A DNA stretch of 64,000 nt from Collybia mongolica (lineage: Eukaryota > Basidiomycota > Agaricomycetes > Agaricales > Clitocybaceae). Numbering within the stretch: position 1 is the stretch's first letter; each line of letters begins with the position of its first letter. A program made the translations under genes and the position numbers. Of the stretch, positions 34,764-48,077 are shown in pieces. The stretch lies in NCBI GenBank assembly GCA_013420905.1, contig JAAXNY010000004.1, forward strand, positions 1,240,001-1,304,000. The letters are read 5' to 3'. The notes under the pieces are model-generated. The model was given only the letters and a program-made list of their open reading frames with translations. It was not told the DNA's origin and did no database searches.

Positions 34764-37700
34764 ATGTTCGATATGCCTCGTTTTCGTGTCTCAACAGCTA
34801 TCTCGCTGTTGGCTTTCTTGTCGACGCTGACCAGAGGCCAACCTTCGCCAGACCAGCAGAAGAGGATAGCGGCGGCTATTAAGGCAGCTGCCAATCAGAT
34901 AAACCCTGATTACACTGCGTTTGTTAATCCCTTTATTGGAACTGGTGAGTTTAGACCTCTAACTTCACTTCGGGTGGAGTATTCATTATTTAATTACAGA
35001 CAATTTTGGGGATGTATGGTAGGTCAACAGTTCCTCCTTTTCACATCAGTTCGCGACGACTTTTGACCAGCCCTGGGGCCTCTATACCATTTGGCATGGT
35101 AATGTCCACATCGAACATCGCAAACATATCCTCATGAGTGACATGTCTAGGCCAAGTTCTCAACTGATTTGACTGGTTATGCTCCTGCGGGTATGTTGCT
35201 AGAGTTGGAATTAAAAGGCTTAAATAATGGCGTACATTTTAACAGGCTATGTAACCGATCCGACTCAAAAGATTCGGGGTATAAGTCCCCTCCATGATAG
35301 TGGAACTGGCTCATCTCTAGGCAAGTCGACGTTCTAGAACAACCGGTAACAAAATGCTCATACTCTGCGAAGGAACTTACGGAAATTTTGAGATTATGCC
35401 GCTCCTTTGTCCAGGAGGCTTTACAACTTGTACCACGACCCTGGACGCCCGAGAGCGCCTCCGTAAACGAGATACTGATGGTATACCCATGCTCTTTCTT
35501 CCCTACAGCTAGTTTTCTCAACCCACACCCTAAGACGCCTCGCCCGGATACTTTTCGCAGACCCTGAACAATGACATTAAGATTGAAGCCACGGCGACTC
35601 GTCGGGCTGGTTTAGAACGGTTCACGTTCCCCACAGGTTCAAAGCCCTACTTCGTACTTGATTTGGCCAACGACCTGCCAAACTCTTTTGCGGGAGGAAC
35701 TTTGGACATCGATCCAGTGAAAGGGAGAGTAAAAATTGGTGGCAGATATGGATCAAGGTGGATTTCCCCCATTCGATATTTGTACAATTCACATAATGGA
35801 TTCCTTCAGTTTTGGTCCAGGAAGATTCAATTATCAGGCATTTGCGTGCTATGATTTGCTCGATGGAGGAAAGCAGAAGTTGAGTGAGTATGGTGTCTGG
35901 ACAGGAGATACGTGAGTGTCTTTGACTGCCAGTCCGACGACATTGGGGCTCAAGTACACATCATAAAGATTTGGAATGGACGCCAAGGGTCTGGGCCAAA
36001 CCCACCTCAACCTTACGCTCAACCTCATTGGGGGTGTCTACCAATCTGGTGCCCTCTTTTCATATGATGAACAACCAAAACAAGTCAATATCCGTGTTGG
36101 TGTCTCTTTCAAGTCGGCAGACCAAGCTTGCGCCAATGCCGAATCTGAAGTTGGATCGTCCTCTTTTGAAGACATCTTGGCCAAAGCGAAAGCGCTCTGG
36201 CAAGAGAAGTTAAGCAAGGTTGAAATTGATATTGCAAGAACGCCACCCAATGTCACAGAAATGCTATACTCTTCCCTCTATCGCGCCTCGCTAACTCCGG
36301 TATGCTACTATTCTGTGCTTTTAGACATATTTTCTCAAGCTATTATAGAATAATGCCACCGGGGAGGAACAGGGGGTCTTCGAGGGAACCTCTTCATTCT
36401 ATTTCGATTCATTGTATTGCAGGTGCGTTTTATTTTTGTCGAATTTGCCACGACTTCATGCTTATCTACCCCCAGTTGGGATACCGTGAGCAACTTGCAT
36501 TGTCCTAACCGTAGTAATTCATTCAAAGATTACACGCTTAGTTCCGAACCTTCTACCCACTTTTGGCACTCCATTCTCCTGTGGAATTTGCACAAATTGT
36601 CGATAGTTATATCGACGGATGGAGGAAGAATGGTTGGATGCCGGAATGCAGAGCGAACAACCTTCCCGGCTGGACACAGGGAGGTGTGTATCCACGTGAC
36701 ATGAAATTCCGTCCTATTATGCTGACCGAATACCTTAGGCTCCAGCGCTGATAACATTGTCTCTCATTTTGCCGTCAATTATCACAACGAGGCTGCGAGG
36801 TTGGGGATCAATTTAGACGATCTTTACGGCGCTCTTCTCGCGGATGGGGAACTCAATCCTCCCGAATGGAACATACAAGGTCGACAGGTCAATGTCTATA
36901 AGTAATATCAGAATTCTGTTGTGTGAGTGAGCCCGCCACTGACACTTGCTTTGCCTTAGACAATTTGGTTACGTTCCATTCGCCGTTTTGGATGTATCCA
37001 GCACAGGACGACAAACCAGGGAGGGAAGCCGAACTCTTGAAGTGCGTTCAATAATAGACCACTAATGGAGACTAGTGACGCATGACAATCCTAGTATGCT
37101 TTTGAGGATTTCGGTATACGCCAGGTTGCTCAATTACTGGGGAAGACGGACGACGTCGCAAGATATACCAACCGCTCACTCGTCAGTGCTTCGTCCCTGC
37201 CTTATATGTATGTGTTGATTTTATGCAGTTTTACCGCAATGTTTGGGACCCTAGCGTAGTCAGCGACGGTTTCAAAGGTATGCCTTCTTCAAGCGGATGA
37301 TCTTTCACAGCCCCTCACATGTTACTTTAGGTTTCTCCCAGAAACGATTCTCCAACGGCACATTCGCCTTTAACAACCCGGTTGACTGTTCTCCCAACGA
37401 CAAGAGTAATACCAGGGCCTGTTCATTGCAGGGATCAAATGAAAATGGGTTTTACGAGTCGTCTTCTTGGGAGTATAGTTGGTAAGCGCGCAAGCGTTGT
37501 CATTTCATTCAATTGTCGTAATCATTCAAGGTTTGCTCCACATGACACGGCGCATCTCATTGAACTCATGGGAGGCAATGTGAGTTGTGACAATTTTTCG
37601 AACTGACCACCACACGTATTCACTCTATCTCAGGCGACGTTCGTGAAACGTTTGGATCACTTCTTTGATGTGTGTATCTCCTTTGTAAACCAATATTACA

Positions 37701-38413
37701 CTCAGCCGACGAATCTTATTAGGCGGGGTATTATCTTGCCGGAAACGAGCCTTCATTCCAGGTTCGTCAATCTTTCAGACCTCAGGTATGGGGATATTAA
37801 GAGCGCCGTCCAGACTCCAATTGGTTACCATTACGCAAACCACCCTGCTCTATCAGTCGACCGCGTTCGTGAAGTTGTCTTCACCAATTTCGACATAAGT
37901 GAGTATGGACGTGATTGTCTTGCTGCTCCAGCTAACCACCGTACCTAGCCCCTGCTGGTTTACCAGGAAATGACGATCAGGCAGCAATGGCCTCGCTTCT
38001 TTCGTTCCATCTATTAGGTCTTTACCCAGGTGAACACTTTGCCACGTCTCTTGTGATTTGCTTCTAAATCCAACCCAGTTCCATCAACAACACAATTCCT
38101 CGTGCTGTCACCATTCACCCCAAAGTACACAATCCACAACTCGTTCCTGAACGTCAGCACCACCGTCACCACGCTCAATTATGATGCCAAGTCTGTCCAG
38201 AAGACTATCCCACCAGGGACAGCCGCATATGTTCAAAATGTCACAATCAATGGCCAGCCCTCCGCTTCCCGGTGTCATTTCGATTTCTACGATGTTTTCA
38301 GAGTCGGAGGAGAGGTTGTCATTACACTAACAGCGGACAAGACTGCGGCAGATGGTTGTCAAGGCAATCTACCGGAGAGCATATCAACAGGTGGATTCGC
38401 GAAAGCGCGTTAA
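34764..38413 (+). CDS. GH92 alpha-mannosidase, secreted
   Basis: About 830 residues from 23 exons. A signal peptide (MPRFRVSTAISLLAFLSTLTRG, possibly starting at the second ATG, 34773) precedes the N-terminal beta-sandwich: NPFIGT|DNFGDVCPGASIPFG, GYVTDPTQKIRGISPLHDSG. The (alpha/alpha)6 catalytic part has SWDTFRTFYPLL, GWTQGGSSADNI, NEPSFQTPIGYHYANHP and TPAGLPGNDDQAAMAS, with the family's catalytic acids. The frame is open throughout once short introns are removed. One intron (35321-35372) has a GC donor, and the exon at 36476-36485 is only 10 nt. GH92 enzymes are calcium-dependent exo-alpha-mannosidases that trim N-glycans or mannoproteins, here presumably outside the cell. Confidence 0.93.
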
Positions 38414-38578
38414 AGAAGAATACGTTATATATGTACAAGGAAAGCCTAGTAGTGGTACAACAGCATAGGTGTCAGAATCCACATGTCGATGTCCTAACAA
38501 TATCATCAATAGTCATGCCAGTATGAACAGTAAAAAACAAAGGAGAACAAGGCGATATGTATTTGTTGGACGAGCAAA

Positions 38579-40978
38579 CTAGCTAGTCGGAAGGTTCACG
38601 AAGATAATCTTGGCGGTGTCGCGATAAATGAGTTTGCATCTGAGATTTTTGAGTGGGTGGGAATAGTTGAGATAATTATGAGGCAACGTACTCGTCCAGC
38701 CAAGGAAGTATCTTCTGTTTTTGCTTCCTGTTCGCTGCCGCCGTCGACTTCACGGTTATGCTCAGAGAGCCCTGGTTTGTCAAAACAAGTACAGTGATAA
38801 TCTGCTCAATCTTTGGTATTAGATCAGGCTGCGCAACATCCGACAGATCAAGCTTATTTTTGGGAACGTTCCCGTCTGAAGGCGCTTTGAGTGCTGTTCC
38901 ATCGTAATATGATCAGCTTCTGCCCTGTGAAATTGTAGATAAAACGTACCCGCATATCGTGCGACAGTCTTCTCGTTAACCCCTTTGAGTTTCTTTTGCG
39001 CGGCTTCGATCGACGCAGTCCGTTGCAAGACTATGTCCGCTCCATCCTTCCCATCAGCCTCGGCCGCACTACGCTGCCGTTTAAGCTCCTCGATATCCTT
39101 TTTTAGCTCTATCACTTGGTTCCGTAGCTTCAAGGCTTGTGTCATGCGTTCGCTGACTGATTCAGGAAGCGTGCTTTCTATGCTAGGTGTTGGTGAAGGT
39201 GGCGGAATAGCTTGAGAGGCAGGGACCTCGGATGTTTTCGGCTGTGATGGTGCTCCCGCGGTTAGCAGAGTACTGGGCTCGTCAGACTCTTGTTGCTGAG
39301 GCGCAGGGACGACACTGGCGTCAGTAGTTTCAAGATTGGTTTGCTCGTTAGTTATTGGTTCGTTAGTGTGTTCCGCATTGCCGGAGTCGGCTGTGTCGTT
39401 TGCTGATACAGCAGTGTCGTTTTCAATGTTAGGTTGCCCGGTGGGGTACGTGGTCTCAGCATCAGGTTTGAACAGAGATCCGCGCTGTTGGTTAAGTTGC
39501 GCTTGATCGTATACATCTTGAAATGGAGGGGGTGGTGTTCGGGTATCATGTCGAGTATCGAAAATGTCATCAAACTGGGCGGAAGATATCGTGGGCTGCC
39601 CTGTGGGGTTTATATTTTCCTCCGTTGTTGGTTGTCCGGTTGGCTGAAATAAGGACGCTGGGGGTTCAGTTTGCTGTGACTCTAAAGGAACTCCAGTGTC
39701 TAAATCCACCAAGTCGTCAAGGAAATTGGTCGTGGCTGGAGCAGTTGCTTTGCTCTGAGGGGGCGCAGTTTGCTCTGCGGGTTGACTCTCGGTTGGTGGT
39801 GGCACTTGTTGGGGTGGTGGTGATGGGGCTCTTGTCAGAAGCAAATTATCGTCTTTGGCTGGGGGTGTGGGTGGGATATCTGGGCTTCTCCGAAGAGGAG
39901 GAGTAGGGACTGCTTCCCTTCTGCTTATGTTCTCCCAGTCATCATCTAGTTGATCTGGGATGTTTGGAACCTCTGTTACGGGCGGTTGCACTTCGTCCGG
40001 CTCGTTGCGACCAGGATGAAAAGCAAATGAATCTGACGGTGTGGGTGGAAGGACTACGTCCCTCATCCTGGGGGTGATCTCCCTATCTTCCTCACGCCCT
40101 TTCCCTTTATCCTTTACCTTCAGCATCTCTTCGGCCTCCTCATAGTCCGGTATCTCGGACAGATTTGCCGCAGAGGGGTCGGCAGTTTGAGTTGAACATG
40201 ATGAGTCAGACGAGGAGATATTGCCTTCATCCAGGTCATTGAATCCAGACGAAATTTCGGACCCTGTTTCGACAGTCGCTTGAAATCGGTTGAATGTTGA
40301 AAACCGATGCTTTGTGGGCCCAGGTGTTGTCGACGTTTCCGACCGCTGGGAAATATCTGTCTCCGTCTCTGAAATGTCTCCAGGGAACGCACCCGGTACT
40401 GCACGTTTACGAGGCCCTGGTGTGGGCGGCGAGAGCCGTGCTGGATTCTGGGTGGTGGCTGTTAACACAGATGGGGGAGTGCTGGCGAGGGAAGCGGTTC
40501 GAGATGGCGAGAAGCGGACGGTGCGCGGCTTCGTGAACAAAGGAACCGACGGTACTGACTTGGAGATAACATAGAGATCGCGACGGAAGCGTCTCCAAAT
40601 TCTTCGCATACCCACATCTACCCACAACGCTGGTGCGATATCCGCAAATATTATCCCCATCCCTGTCCAAACCACCACTAACACCAACCGGGAGACGCTC
40701 TCGGTGAAAAGGAAGTCGATGAAAAGGCGAACACCGTAGGCAACGTATGGGTCGAACGAAGCCGGCATCTTTCGCAGAAAATGCTGCATAACTACCCCTT
40801 CCCATAATCCAACCAAAGTTCCAGTAAGCTTGACATCGTGGTGGCTCACGAGGTCGATCACAAAGCGAATGCCAAGTCCGACGCCTATAGCCAATATGCT
40901 ATCCATGAGGGAGGCTACTTGAGCATTAATCCCGAAAGCCGTTGAGCGAGATGAAAAGTACGAGGACACGATGCTCAT
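38579..40978 (-). CDS. Large uncharacterised protein: N-terminal membrane segments, disordered middle, C-terminal coiled coil
   Basis: Exons 38950-40978, 38692-38893 and 38579-38639 encode 763 residues. The start is the first ATG of the frame (MSIVSSYFSSRS); upstream codons extend only via a non-ATG start. Residues 20-140 contain three to four hydrophobic helices (for example VGLGIRFVIDLVS and RLVLVVVWTGMGIIFADIAPALWV). The long middle is proline/serine/threonine/acid-rich, with several repeats of an NPTGQP / PTGQP(T/N) type, and is probably disordered. A coiled coil, MTQALKLRNQVIELKKDIEELK, precedes a C-terminal domain (NKLDLSDVAQPDLIPKIEQI ... IIFVNLP) that weakly recalls an Smr-like fold. 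Function unknown; that resemblance is tentative. Confidence 0.7.
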
Positions 40979-41669
40979 CGTGTGTTGATGCTGGGATGCC
41001 AAAAAGAGTTTGTCGGCTAAAACTCGCACATCAATTTTTATGAATGTTTGTAGGTCCACTCTGAGTTTGGTCCACTTTTCAATCGTACTCCTGCAGATCA
41101 AAAAAAGCGAACTTGAAGGTCACTCAATTCATTTCTGGTAAGCCGGTATCCCAAGCTGGGTACGGTTTTTAGTAAGTAAAAGGTACCTTCCAAGCCTATT
41201 CCGTCAATGGTGTTCTAGGCTGCGATACTGCTTGGAATCAACACAGACGGTGATAATAGTCATTTGCAGTACATCATCAATTGAATCCCGTCCCGCACTC
41301 ATTGTGGCCTTATGAGCGTGGAGGGACCACCTTTAACTCCCATATTACTCATTCAAACCACACCAGGCCGACAAAAAGCCACACAAAACATCTATTTTCA
41401 CTTGGAATCCAGCCACCCACCTGTCCAACAACCATTCAAGTTGCCTGTCGTAAGGAACAAAAATAAGGTTTCGGTTATTCCCGAGACGTGGGAAATCCCC
41501 TTGGCGGTTTTTTTGGAGGACCGCGGCAAGTCTTTTCATTCCTCGGTCCTAGCTATTACTTACTCCCAAGTTATTTGGTGAGCGCAACCAGAAGGGCAAC
41601 GCTAAAGTGGTATGATACACACACGGCCCCCCTTCAAACTCGTCTAACACAACAAATAAAACAGAACTC

Positions 41670-43310
41670 ATGCCAACTGGATCGCAGGCGTCTTGTTTCC
41701 AGCCACTCTGTGTTAGATGTGGTGCAAACACGATTCCCACCGTCAAAACTCAGCCCACAATCCCAGAATCCTCCGACCTCATTCTAGAGAAATTACGAGC
41801 GAACTACACCCCTACTCCTTTCGAAGCGAAGAATATCCAGGATCACGTTGGAGACCTACAAACTGAAATTGGGCAGTATGATGCGGAAATAGCACGTTTG
41901 CGCGACGCTGTCGCACAGCTCGTCAACGGTCGGGATGGTCTTCATCTCCAAGCACGGGAAACACAAGCCCTCATCTCTCCCATCCGGCGGATTCCCCCAG
42001 AACTTGTATCAAGAATACTTATGCTTGCCTTACCAGACAATTGGTATACCTCGCCAAGTGGAAGCATCTCATTGATTTCTTCTCAGATAAACACATTATG
42101 GCGCAGTGTCGCCCATTCTACAGGGAGACTGTGGTCTACGATTAGACTGCGTCTCAGTAGACCTCACGTAGTTGACATCATGAACGTCTATCTGTCTCGG
42201 TCTCGAGATTTACCGTTATCAATTTACCTGGCCCAAAGTGAGCGTGACGGCGAGCCAAATGATGATGTGTTGGATGCCATTATGGCTCATTCTGCACGCT
42301 GGCAAGTGCTAGACTTACACCTGCCTGGGACGATTTACGAACGGCTATCCCCTCTACGAGGCCAACTTCCACGCCTAGAAACCCTTAGCCTTGCGGCTTC
42401 TTCGGGGCCAGAAGGTGACTATGCAGAGATACTTGATCTATTTTCTGTTTCCCCCAGGCTCACCAATGTGGTCATGGGTCAGGGAACTCTACCATTAAGA
42501 TTTCAGCTTCCCTGGGGCCAAATCACCAATCTCCTTAGTCAGTTTGCGAGTAGTGACATGGATGATCTCCTGGAGGCATTACACCGGTTTAAGAACCTTA
42601 GTGTCCTACGCATCTACGAACCACGCATGAGCCGGCGTGTAGATGAAGAATCTCCAGGCAGTATTGCCTTGATTAATCTCCAATCCCTCAAAATCAAACA
42701 TCGCGCGCGCCATTACTATATTCCTCCCCACATCATGGGACCTTTTTACTCCGCAATCTCAGCGCCATCGATCGAGTCACTTTCCCTCTATAAATTGAGC
42801 ATCACTAACGAGTTTATTCCCATGCTTTCCCGGACGAGCTCCCTCCTTACATCCATCAACTTCTCTCATCTCCTGGGCCTTTCCGAAGATACCCTAATCC
42901 AATGCCTGCAGCTGACACCAGCCCTCACTAAGCTGAAATTTCGAGAGCATTCCAGTTCTCCGACATGCTCAGGACTTCTGTTCAGAAAACTTACTCCTCA
43001 GGCGTCGGAAGAAGGAATTGGGTTATCCGATCCATGTCTTGTTCCTCACTTGAAGATAATTGACTTGTCACTATCAGTAGCTACGGAATTCGGAGGTGCG
43101 CGCGCCAGAGAAATGGAAACCAATATGGTTCGTATGTTTGCTGCGCGGTGGGAAAACAGTACGGCCCTCAGGGTTCCACAACTTGAAATTATCAACCTCA
43201 ACTACACGTTTTCCAAAACACCAAGCGGTTTGAACGCGAGGGCACAGCTTCGTGCACTCCGGGAAGAAGGCCTCCCTATCCGGTTACACACCAGGTATGG
43301 CCGTAGCTAA
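41670..43310 (+). CDS. F-box protein with leucine-rich repeats
   Basis: Single exon, 546 residues, starting MPTGSQASCFQPLCVRCGAN, where CX2C-type cysteines open the chain. A coiled coil (IQDHVGDLQTEIGQYDAEIARLRDAV, given in part) precedes the F-box, ISPIRRIPPELVSRILMLAL ... SQINTLWRSVAHSTGRLWSTI, at about residues 104-155. The rest is irregular leucine-rich sequence. It is of the same broad family as the protein at 28999-31065. Presumed SCF substrate receptor; target unknown. Confidence 0.85.
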   Translation: MPTGSQASCFQPLCVRCGANTIPTVKTQPTIPESSDLILEKLRANYTPTPFEAKNIQDHVGDLQTEIGQYDAEIARLRDAVAQLVNGRDGLHLQARETQALISPIRRIPPELVSRILMLALPDNWYTSPSGSISLISSQINTLWRSVAHSTGRLWSTIRLRLSRPHVVDIMNVYLSRSRDLPLSIYLAQSERDGEPNDDVLDAIMAHSARWQVLDLHLPGTIYERLSPLRGQLPRLETLSLAASSGPEGDYAEILDLFSVSPRLTNVVMGQGTLPLRFQLPWGQITNLLSQFASSDMDDLLEALHRFKNLSVLRIYEPRMSRRVDEESPGSIALINLQSLKIKHRARHYYIPPHIMGPFYSAISAPSIESLSLYKLSITNEFIPMLSRTSSLLTSINFSHLLGLSEDTLIQCLQLTPALTKLKFREHSSSPTCSGLLFRKLTPQASEEGIGLSDPCLVPHLKIIDLSLSVATEFGGARAREMETNMVRMFAARWENSTALRVPQLEIINLNYTFSKTPSGLNARAQLRALREEGLPIRLHTRYGRS

Positions 43311-45510
43311 CTCACTTCACGTTTCCGCGCTGATTCGTCATGCCAGAGAATGTTAATTATTTACCATATTCCGAGCACTGACTATTGGAACACCTAATTC
43401 TTACGAGGGCCTCCACTTCTTACTGCCCCAAAGCATGTAGATGACAGTCACCCGGATAGGGGTAGTTAATGGACTCACTTGTTGATCAGGATATCTAGAT
43501 CCCGACGGACCAAGAAGTGGACGAAATCAGTATAGTTGATGTTTTCCAGTACAATGGCATTTACAATGCTACACCTCTTCGATCTCACACCTTGAATTTA
43601 TTAATTTATCAAATTTTGATACTTATCATTTGGGGCACAGCCTGAGCCTCTAGCTTGTATGCACAGTTTCGTATGATCGAAGGTGGAGGCACCCCTACAC
43701 AAAGTACGATTGGAAACTTTTTTTCATGCTCCCGTTTTAAAATTGTGACACAAATATAATAATCACGGACGAGAACCTCTCCGACCTTCCGCCGAGTGCC
43801 ACACGCAAGGCATACAAAAAAAAACGGCAATAACTCCAGGGGACATTTAGATCTCCCGAGAATTTGAGACAATAATATGGAAAATAACCCGATTCGCTAT
43901 TTCCCCTCGTTAAAGAGTGTGCTGAAGGCTAACGTGTGTAGGACATCCTAGGATATTACTACATCCAATGTAGTAAAAGGTGAAACTTTAAGCTTCAAGT
44001 GCAGCCCCTAAATTTTAGTTGCGACAACTTACAGACCTCGTTCTAGTCACGTTGATTTGAAAATCTGAACGTCGTTGCTAACAAAGCGAGATGGTTATCG
44101 GGTCCCCGCTGTGACCTAAATGCTAGTGGTAGGCTAGTGAGGCTAGCAGGTGGTGTTTTTCCGAACGCGTCGGGGTCAAAAACCAGTGCTGCTGATGCCA
44201 TGATGGGAGCCCGCCCTTGGCCCCGTTTTTTACGGCGTTCTTCGGATATTTATTCCAAGTTAGCTAGTCGTTGCGCGGCTAACGCTATTAGATGTATTGG
44301 TGTCACTGGAGTGAGCAGTCATCACTTGTCCTAGCGGGTTTGGTGGACATAGAGATGAGGATAGCACGCCACAAGTTGCCAACATCACGAGAAGCATGGA
44401 CGAATAACTCGATGAAGACCAGCATCCATGTGCCAGCCAGAGCCCAAACTTGCCGACCTTTAGTGTCGGACCTCTGACCGTAATACAGAACTACAGGCAC
44501 TAGATTTTTGGGAGATTGCATTGCTTGAGATTCCCACACCTTGCTCAGCCTAGTCCTAATCAGTGGAAGTCTGGACACTCGAGAACTGGCATGTCCTGGA
44601 ATATATGTTGCCTAGATGGGCAGTACCCAAAAGCAAATGGCGGTTCACTTGGGTATTGGGTTTCGGGAATGCTTCAGAGCCATTGGGTGCCACTGCAGTC
44701 AACGTTGCGTTAGGTTGCGTTGGGGGACCAGATTCAAATGACCCATGTGTAAAGTTCGCCAGGCATCGATGATTATGTGATGTTCCTGACCTTGGTCGCA
44801 ATTATAGTTCGAGCGCCACTCATCAGATACACCGCCATCACCATTCAGATTCAGTCTGAGGATATCCGAATTTTCACCCGCGATTCGGGGCCACTGATAA
44901 AATCTCTCTGACAAGTACATTCCCATTGAACAGGAGACCCTAAGGAAGAGGACCGAACAGTATCCGGCTGAAGTTTGCGACGGACTGTGCTAGACCATAT
45001 CAGAAGATATTATATGAGCGTGGCTTTCAAAGAGTTCTCCACAATTGGCAACCAATCTATACTGCGGTGGATGATCAGAAGGCGCCCAATGGACCTGCTG
45101 GTGAATTGTGGGCGATGAGTCCCGAAGAATACTGAAGCAGTAGTAGCTGAATGGGGATGCCATGAAGGCAGCTCACGCACATCAAGAGAAGGATAAACTT
45201 AATGGAGTTCACCCATGACTCCGACGGCCATTCGCACACCAAGAAATACTGGTAAGTAGGTAACCGAACCATACACGAGACTGCGTCATAGCTCCGCGAT
45301 TATACATCACGCCATTATTTTGCTGGCACATGGTCATAAGGTACATTCAGCTCTTTGAATCCAAACTAAATCGGTGGATCCACCGTGTCGCGGGTCGACT
45401 ACTCATCTTAAGGTGAGTGGGATGACCTGTGATAATGGTGCCTATGACCTGTCCTTTATCATCCACCAACAATATCAACGCAAACCACGCCTTCTCTCAG
45501 ATTCTTCGAC
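43311..45510. other. 2.2-kb stretch without a supported gene
   Basis: Several minus-strand frames between 44300 and 45275 contain hydrophobic segments (for example WALAGTWMLVFIELFVHA near 44400). They could be the remains of a membrane-protein gene, but I could not join them into one model or recognise a family. The remainder is AT-rich. Confidence 0.35.
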
Positions 45511-47590
45511 ATGCTTGAGATATTTCAAACAGGATTTCTTTTTCTAATCGCCCTCGTCGCTTGGACGTACATTCGGTTAGCTAGAGGCATCTCTTATCCA
45601 GGAGACGTTCCACGCTTCGGTGAACCAGGGGTTTGGGGCTATCTCAAGACAGCGTTCCGATATACGTTCGACGCCGAAACAGTCATATCAAAAGGAAGAG
45701 CAAAATATTCTGGCCAGCCCTTCGCCGTTCCCACCCTTGTAAGCACGAGTCCCTATCCCAACAGCACCCTACGTATTGACGCTACCCAAAGTCTGGTCCA
45801 GTATTCCTCCTGGGGCCAGATTATTATGAGATTATCCGCTCGAGTACTGACGATAATGTTAGTAAACGGACTGTAACCGATCGCTTGTATCTGATATTGG
45901 GCTTGTAGTTTAACCAGCCACTGGCAGTCAGCGAGGACCTCCAACTATCGTACACCATGGATCCGGAGCAGATTAAGTACCCATACCACGTCACCCTCCT
46001 GACCACCACTGTCAACCGCGCAATCCCTTCTTTCATCCCGGAAATCCTGGATGAGTCGACTCGGGCAATAACTGAAACTTTGGGACTGACAGACCCCGAT
46101 AGCCCAAGTGCGCTACCCTTTCCTCTTTCCGCCGTTTTCACTCTTAATATGTCGCACAGCAACTGTTTCTCTCCCGTTGTTTGCTACAATGACCCACCTG
46201 GTTGCACGAATCAATAACCGCGTGATTTTTGGCACTGAGCTCTGCCGCAACGAGGATTTTATCCATGCAATCGTCCGGTTTGCCGAAACTACACCCCTCA
46301 TTGCAACGTTGGTTACATGGAGTCCCAACGTCATTCGGAGGTGGGAACTCAAGGATGATTTCAAAAGCTCGACACTGACCTCGATTTATCTTAGGCCCGT
46401 TTATTTCGCATTGTCCTCCTTACTTGGAGGAAAGAGAGATGCGCTGAAATATATCGTCCCCTTTTTGAAGAAGTACATGAGAGAACGAAAAGAGAGGACC
46501 TCAGAAGTTGAGGCACCTGTGAGCCCCAGAATATGTTTCAATCAGGGCGATCATTAAACGGTACCGGACGCGTAGATCATAACCGACTTTTTTATTCAAG
46601 GCGCTCCGCCACACGAAACCGTCGAAGGTCTAGCTATGCATCTGATTAATATTAACTTTGGAAGCATACACACATCGTTCGTCTAAAGGGACTTGACTTT
46701 ATCCGAGGTCCTGTACTCACGAAAATTACCCAGGTCAATTTTTACGACGCAAACTCTGTTCGAGATGGTCTCATTGCCACCGAAAGATTTGGCTGCTATC
46801 AGACAAGAGATAATTGCAGCTCTCGAATCTGAAGGCGGCTGGACCAAAGGTGCTTTGCTAAAATTTAGAAAGCTCGACAGCGCGTTGAGGGAAATTGGAA
46901 GGTTTCACGGTCTGATGCAATGTAATGTACTCCGCTTCCCTCTTGTACTGTATCTGATTTTCGTTTCATTCTATCAAAGTTGGATTACCCAGATATGCTT
47001 TGCGGGGACTCAACCTACCAGATGGCGGCAAAATTCCTCCGGGATACCGCGTCGCGTTAGACATGAAAGCGTTTCACTTTGACCAGGACGTGTATCCTGA
47101 TCCACAGCGCTGCGATCTCTTCCGGTTTTCAAAACTCCGGGATTCCGAAGAAACTGATACGAAGTATGGATTCGCAACGGTGGATAACCATGTATGTCGC
47201 CTTTATTTCATTCTCTCAATCGAACCTTTTTTATTAGTTTGTCCTCCGCAGTATCTTCCTTTCAGCGGTGGTAAGTTCTACCTTGCTCTTACTATTACAC
47301 GAGCTTAGTACGGCTAACTAGGCCGGCACGCATGCCCTGGGCGCTTTTTCGCAGCGGTGAGTATCGGAGTATGGCATGCATCTCTGGTCACTGAACATCA
47401 TGGCCAGATGGAATTGAAAATCACTCTTGCCCACCTCTTGTTGAATTATGATTTTGCCCTCCCTCCTGGCGTCACTCACAGACCTTCCAACACTACCTTC
47501 AATGGAGCAATCATTCCTGACCCGAAGGCGGAGATGGTGTTCTCACGGCGAAAGGATGCTCCTCCGTTTGCCTCACAATTCATGCCATAA
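45511..47590 (+). CDS. Cytochrome P450 monooxygenase
   Basis: Ten exons (45511-45738, 45792-45857, 45909-46107, 46160-46534, 46601-46676, 46734-46921, 46980-47191, 47252-47270, 47322-47356, 47408-47590) give about 526 residues. An N-terminal membrane anchor (FQTGFLFLIALVAWTYI) targets the ER. Landmarks: YYEIIRSSTDDN, the I-helix region HLININFGSIHTSSIF, ExxR in LREIGRFHG, and the heme-binding FSGGRHACPG assembled across an intron. The 19- and 35-nt exons around it are needed for this. The join after exon 4 (46534 to 46601) keeps the frame but does not give the usual pre-I-helix sequence, so a small lesion there is possible. Substrate unknown. Confidence 0.85.
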
Positions 47591-48077
47591 TCTCTGCGAA
47601 GTTTCTGCACGTGAGGAGATATCTTCGCTATGTTTATAGATGTAATTGTTTCCTAGGTGAATTTTTAAATACTTTTAGGTACTGTTGGGTTTGAGATCAT
47701 TATTGACTATGACCGGTGGCGCCCCCATTCTGCGTAAGTGACAATCAAAGATACCTTTTACATATATACTGCGATTGATCGAGATCTTAAGTATGAATGG
47801 GAAATCGAGTTACTGGATTATAACAACAGAGGACAAAGGATCTCTGGTAAGATTGTTCAAACGAGATGGTCAACCCACTGACCGTGATGGCTTTGGCCTT
47901 TTTCAACCTGTACTACTCGAGTCACAAAGGAGTCCACTCCCTTTTTTATTCTGGCTATGGCTCATCGACGGGCCCGAAGGTATAAATAGCTGTGTGAGGT
48001 GCATCATATGGTAACTTGACTTCTCCTGTCATACCTGATAATATCCCTCAGCTTTCCCCAACCTTACACTCGCCCAA
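47591..48077. other. Intergenic, P450 to unknown gene
   Basis: Tandem same-strand spacing with promoter-like AT-rich sequence; a TATA-like GTATAAATAG occurs near 47979-47988, about 90 bp before the next ATG. No gene recognised. Confidence 0.35.

Noticed and set aside
39434..39906. Plus-strand frames of 72-127 codons
   Set aside because: Antisense shadows of the long minus-strand protein at 38579-40978.
44303..45272. Set of minus-strand frames with hydrophobic segments
   Set aside because: Could be a membrane-protein relic, but I could not build a consistent exon chain.
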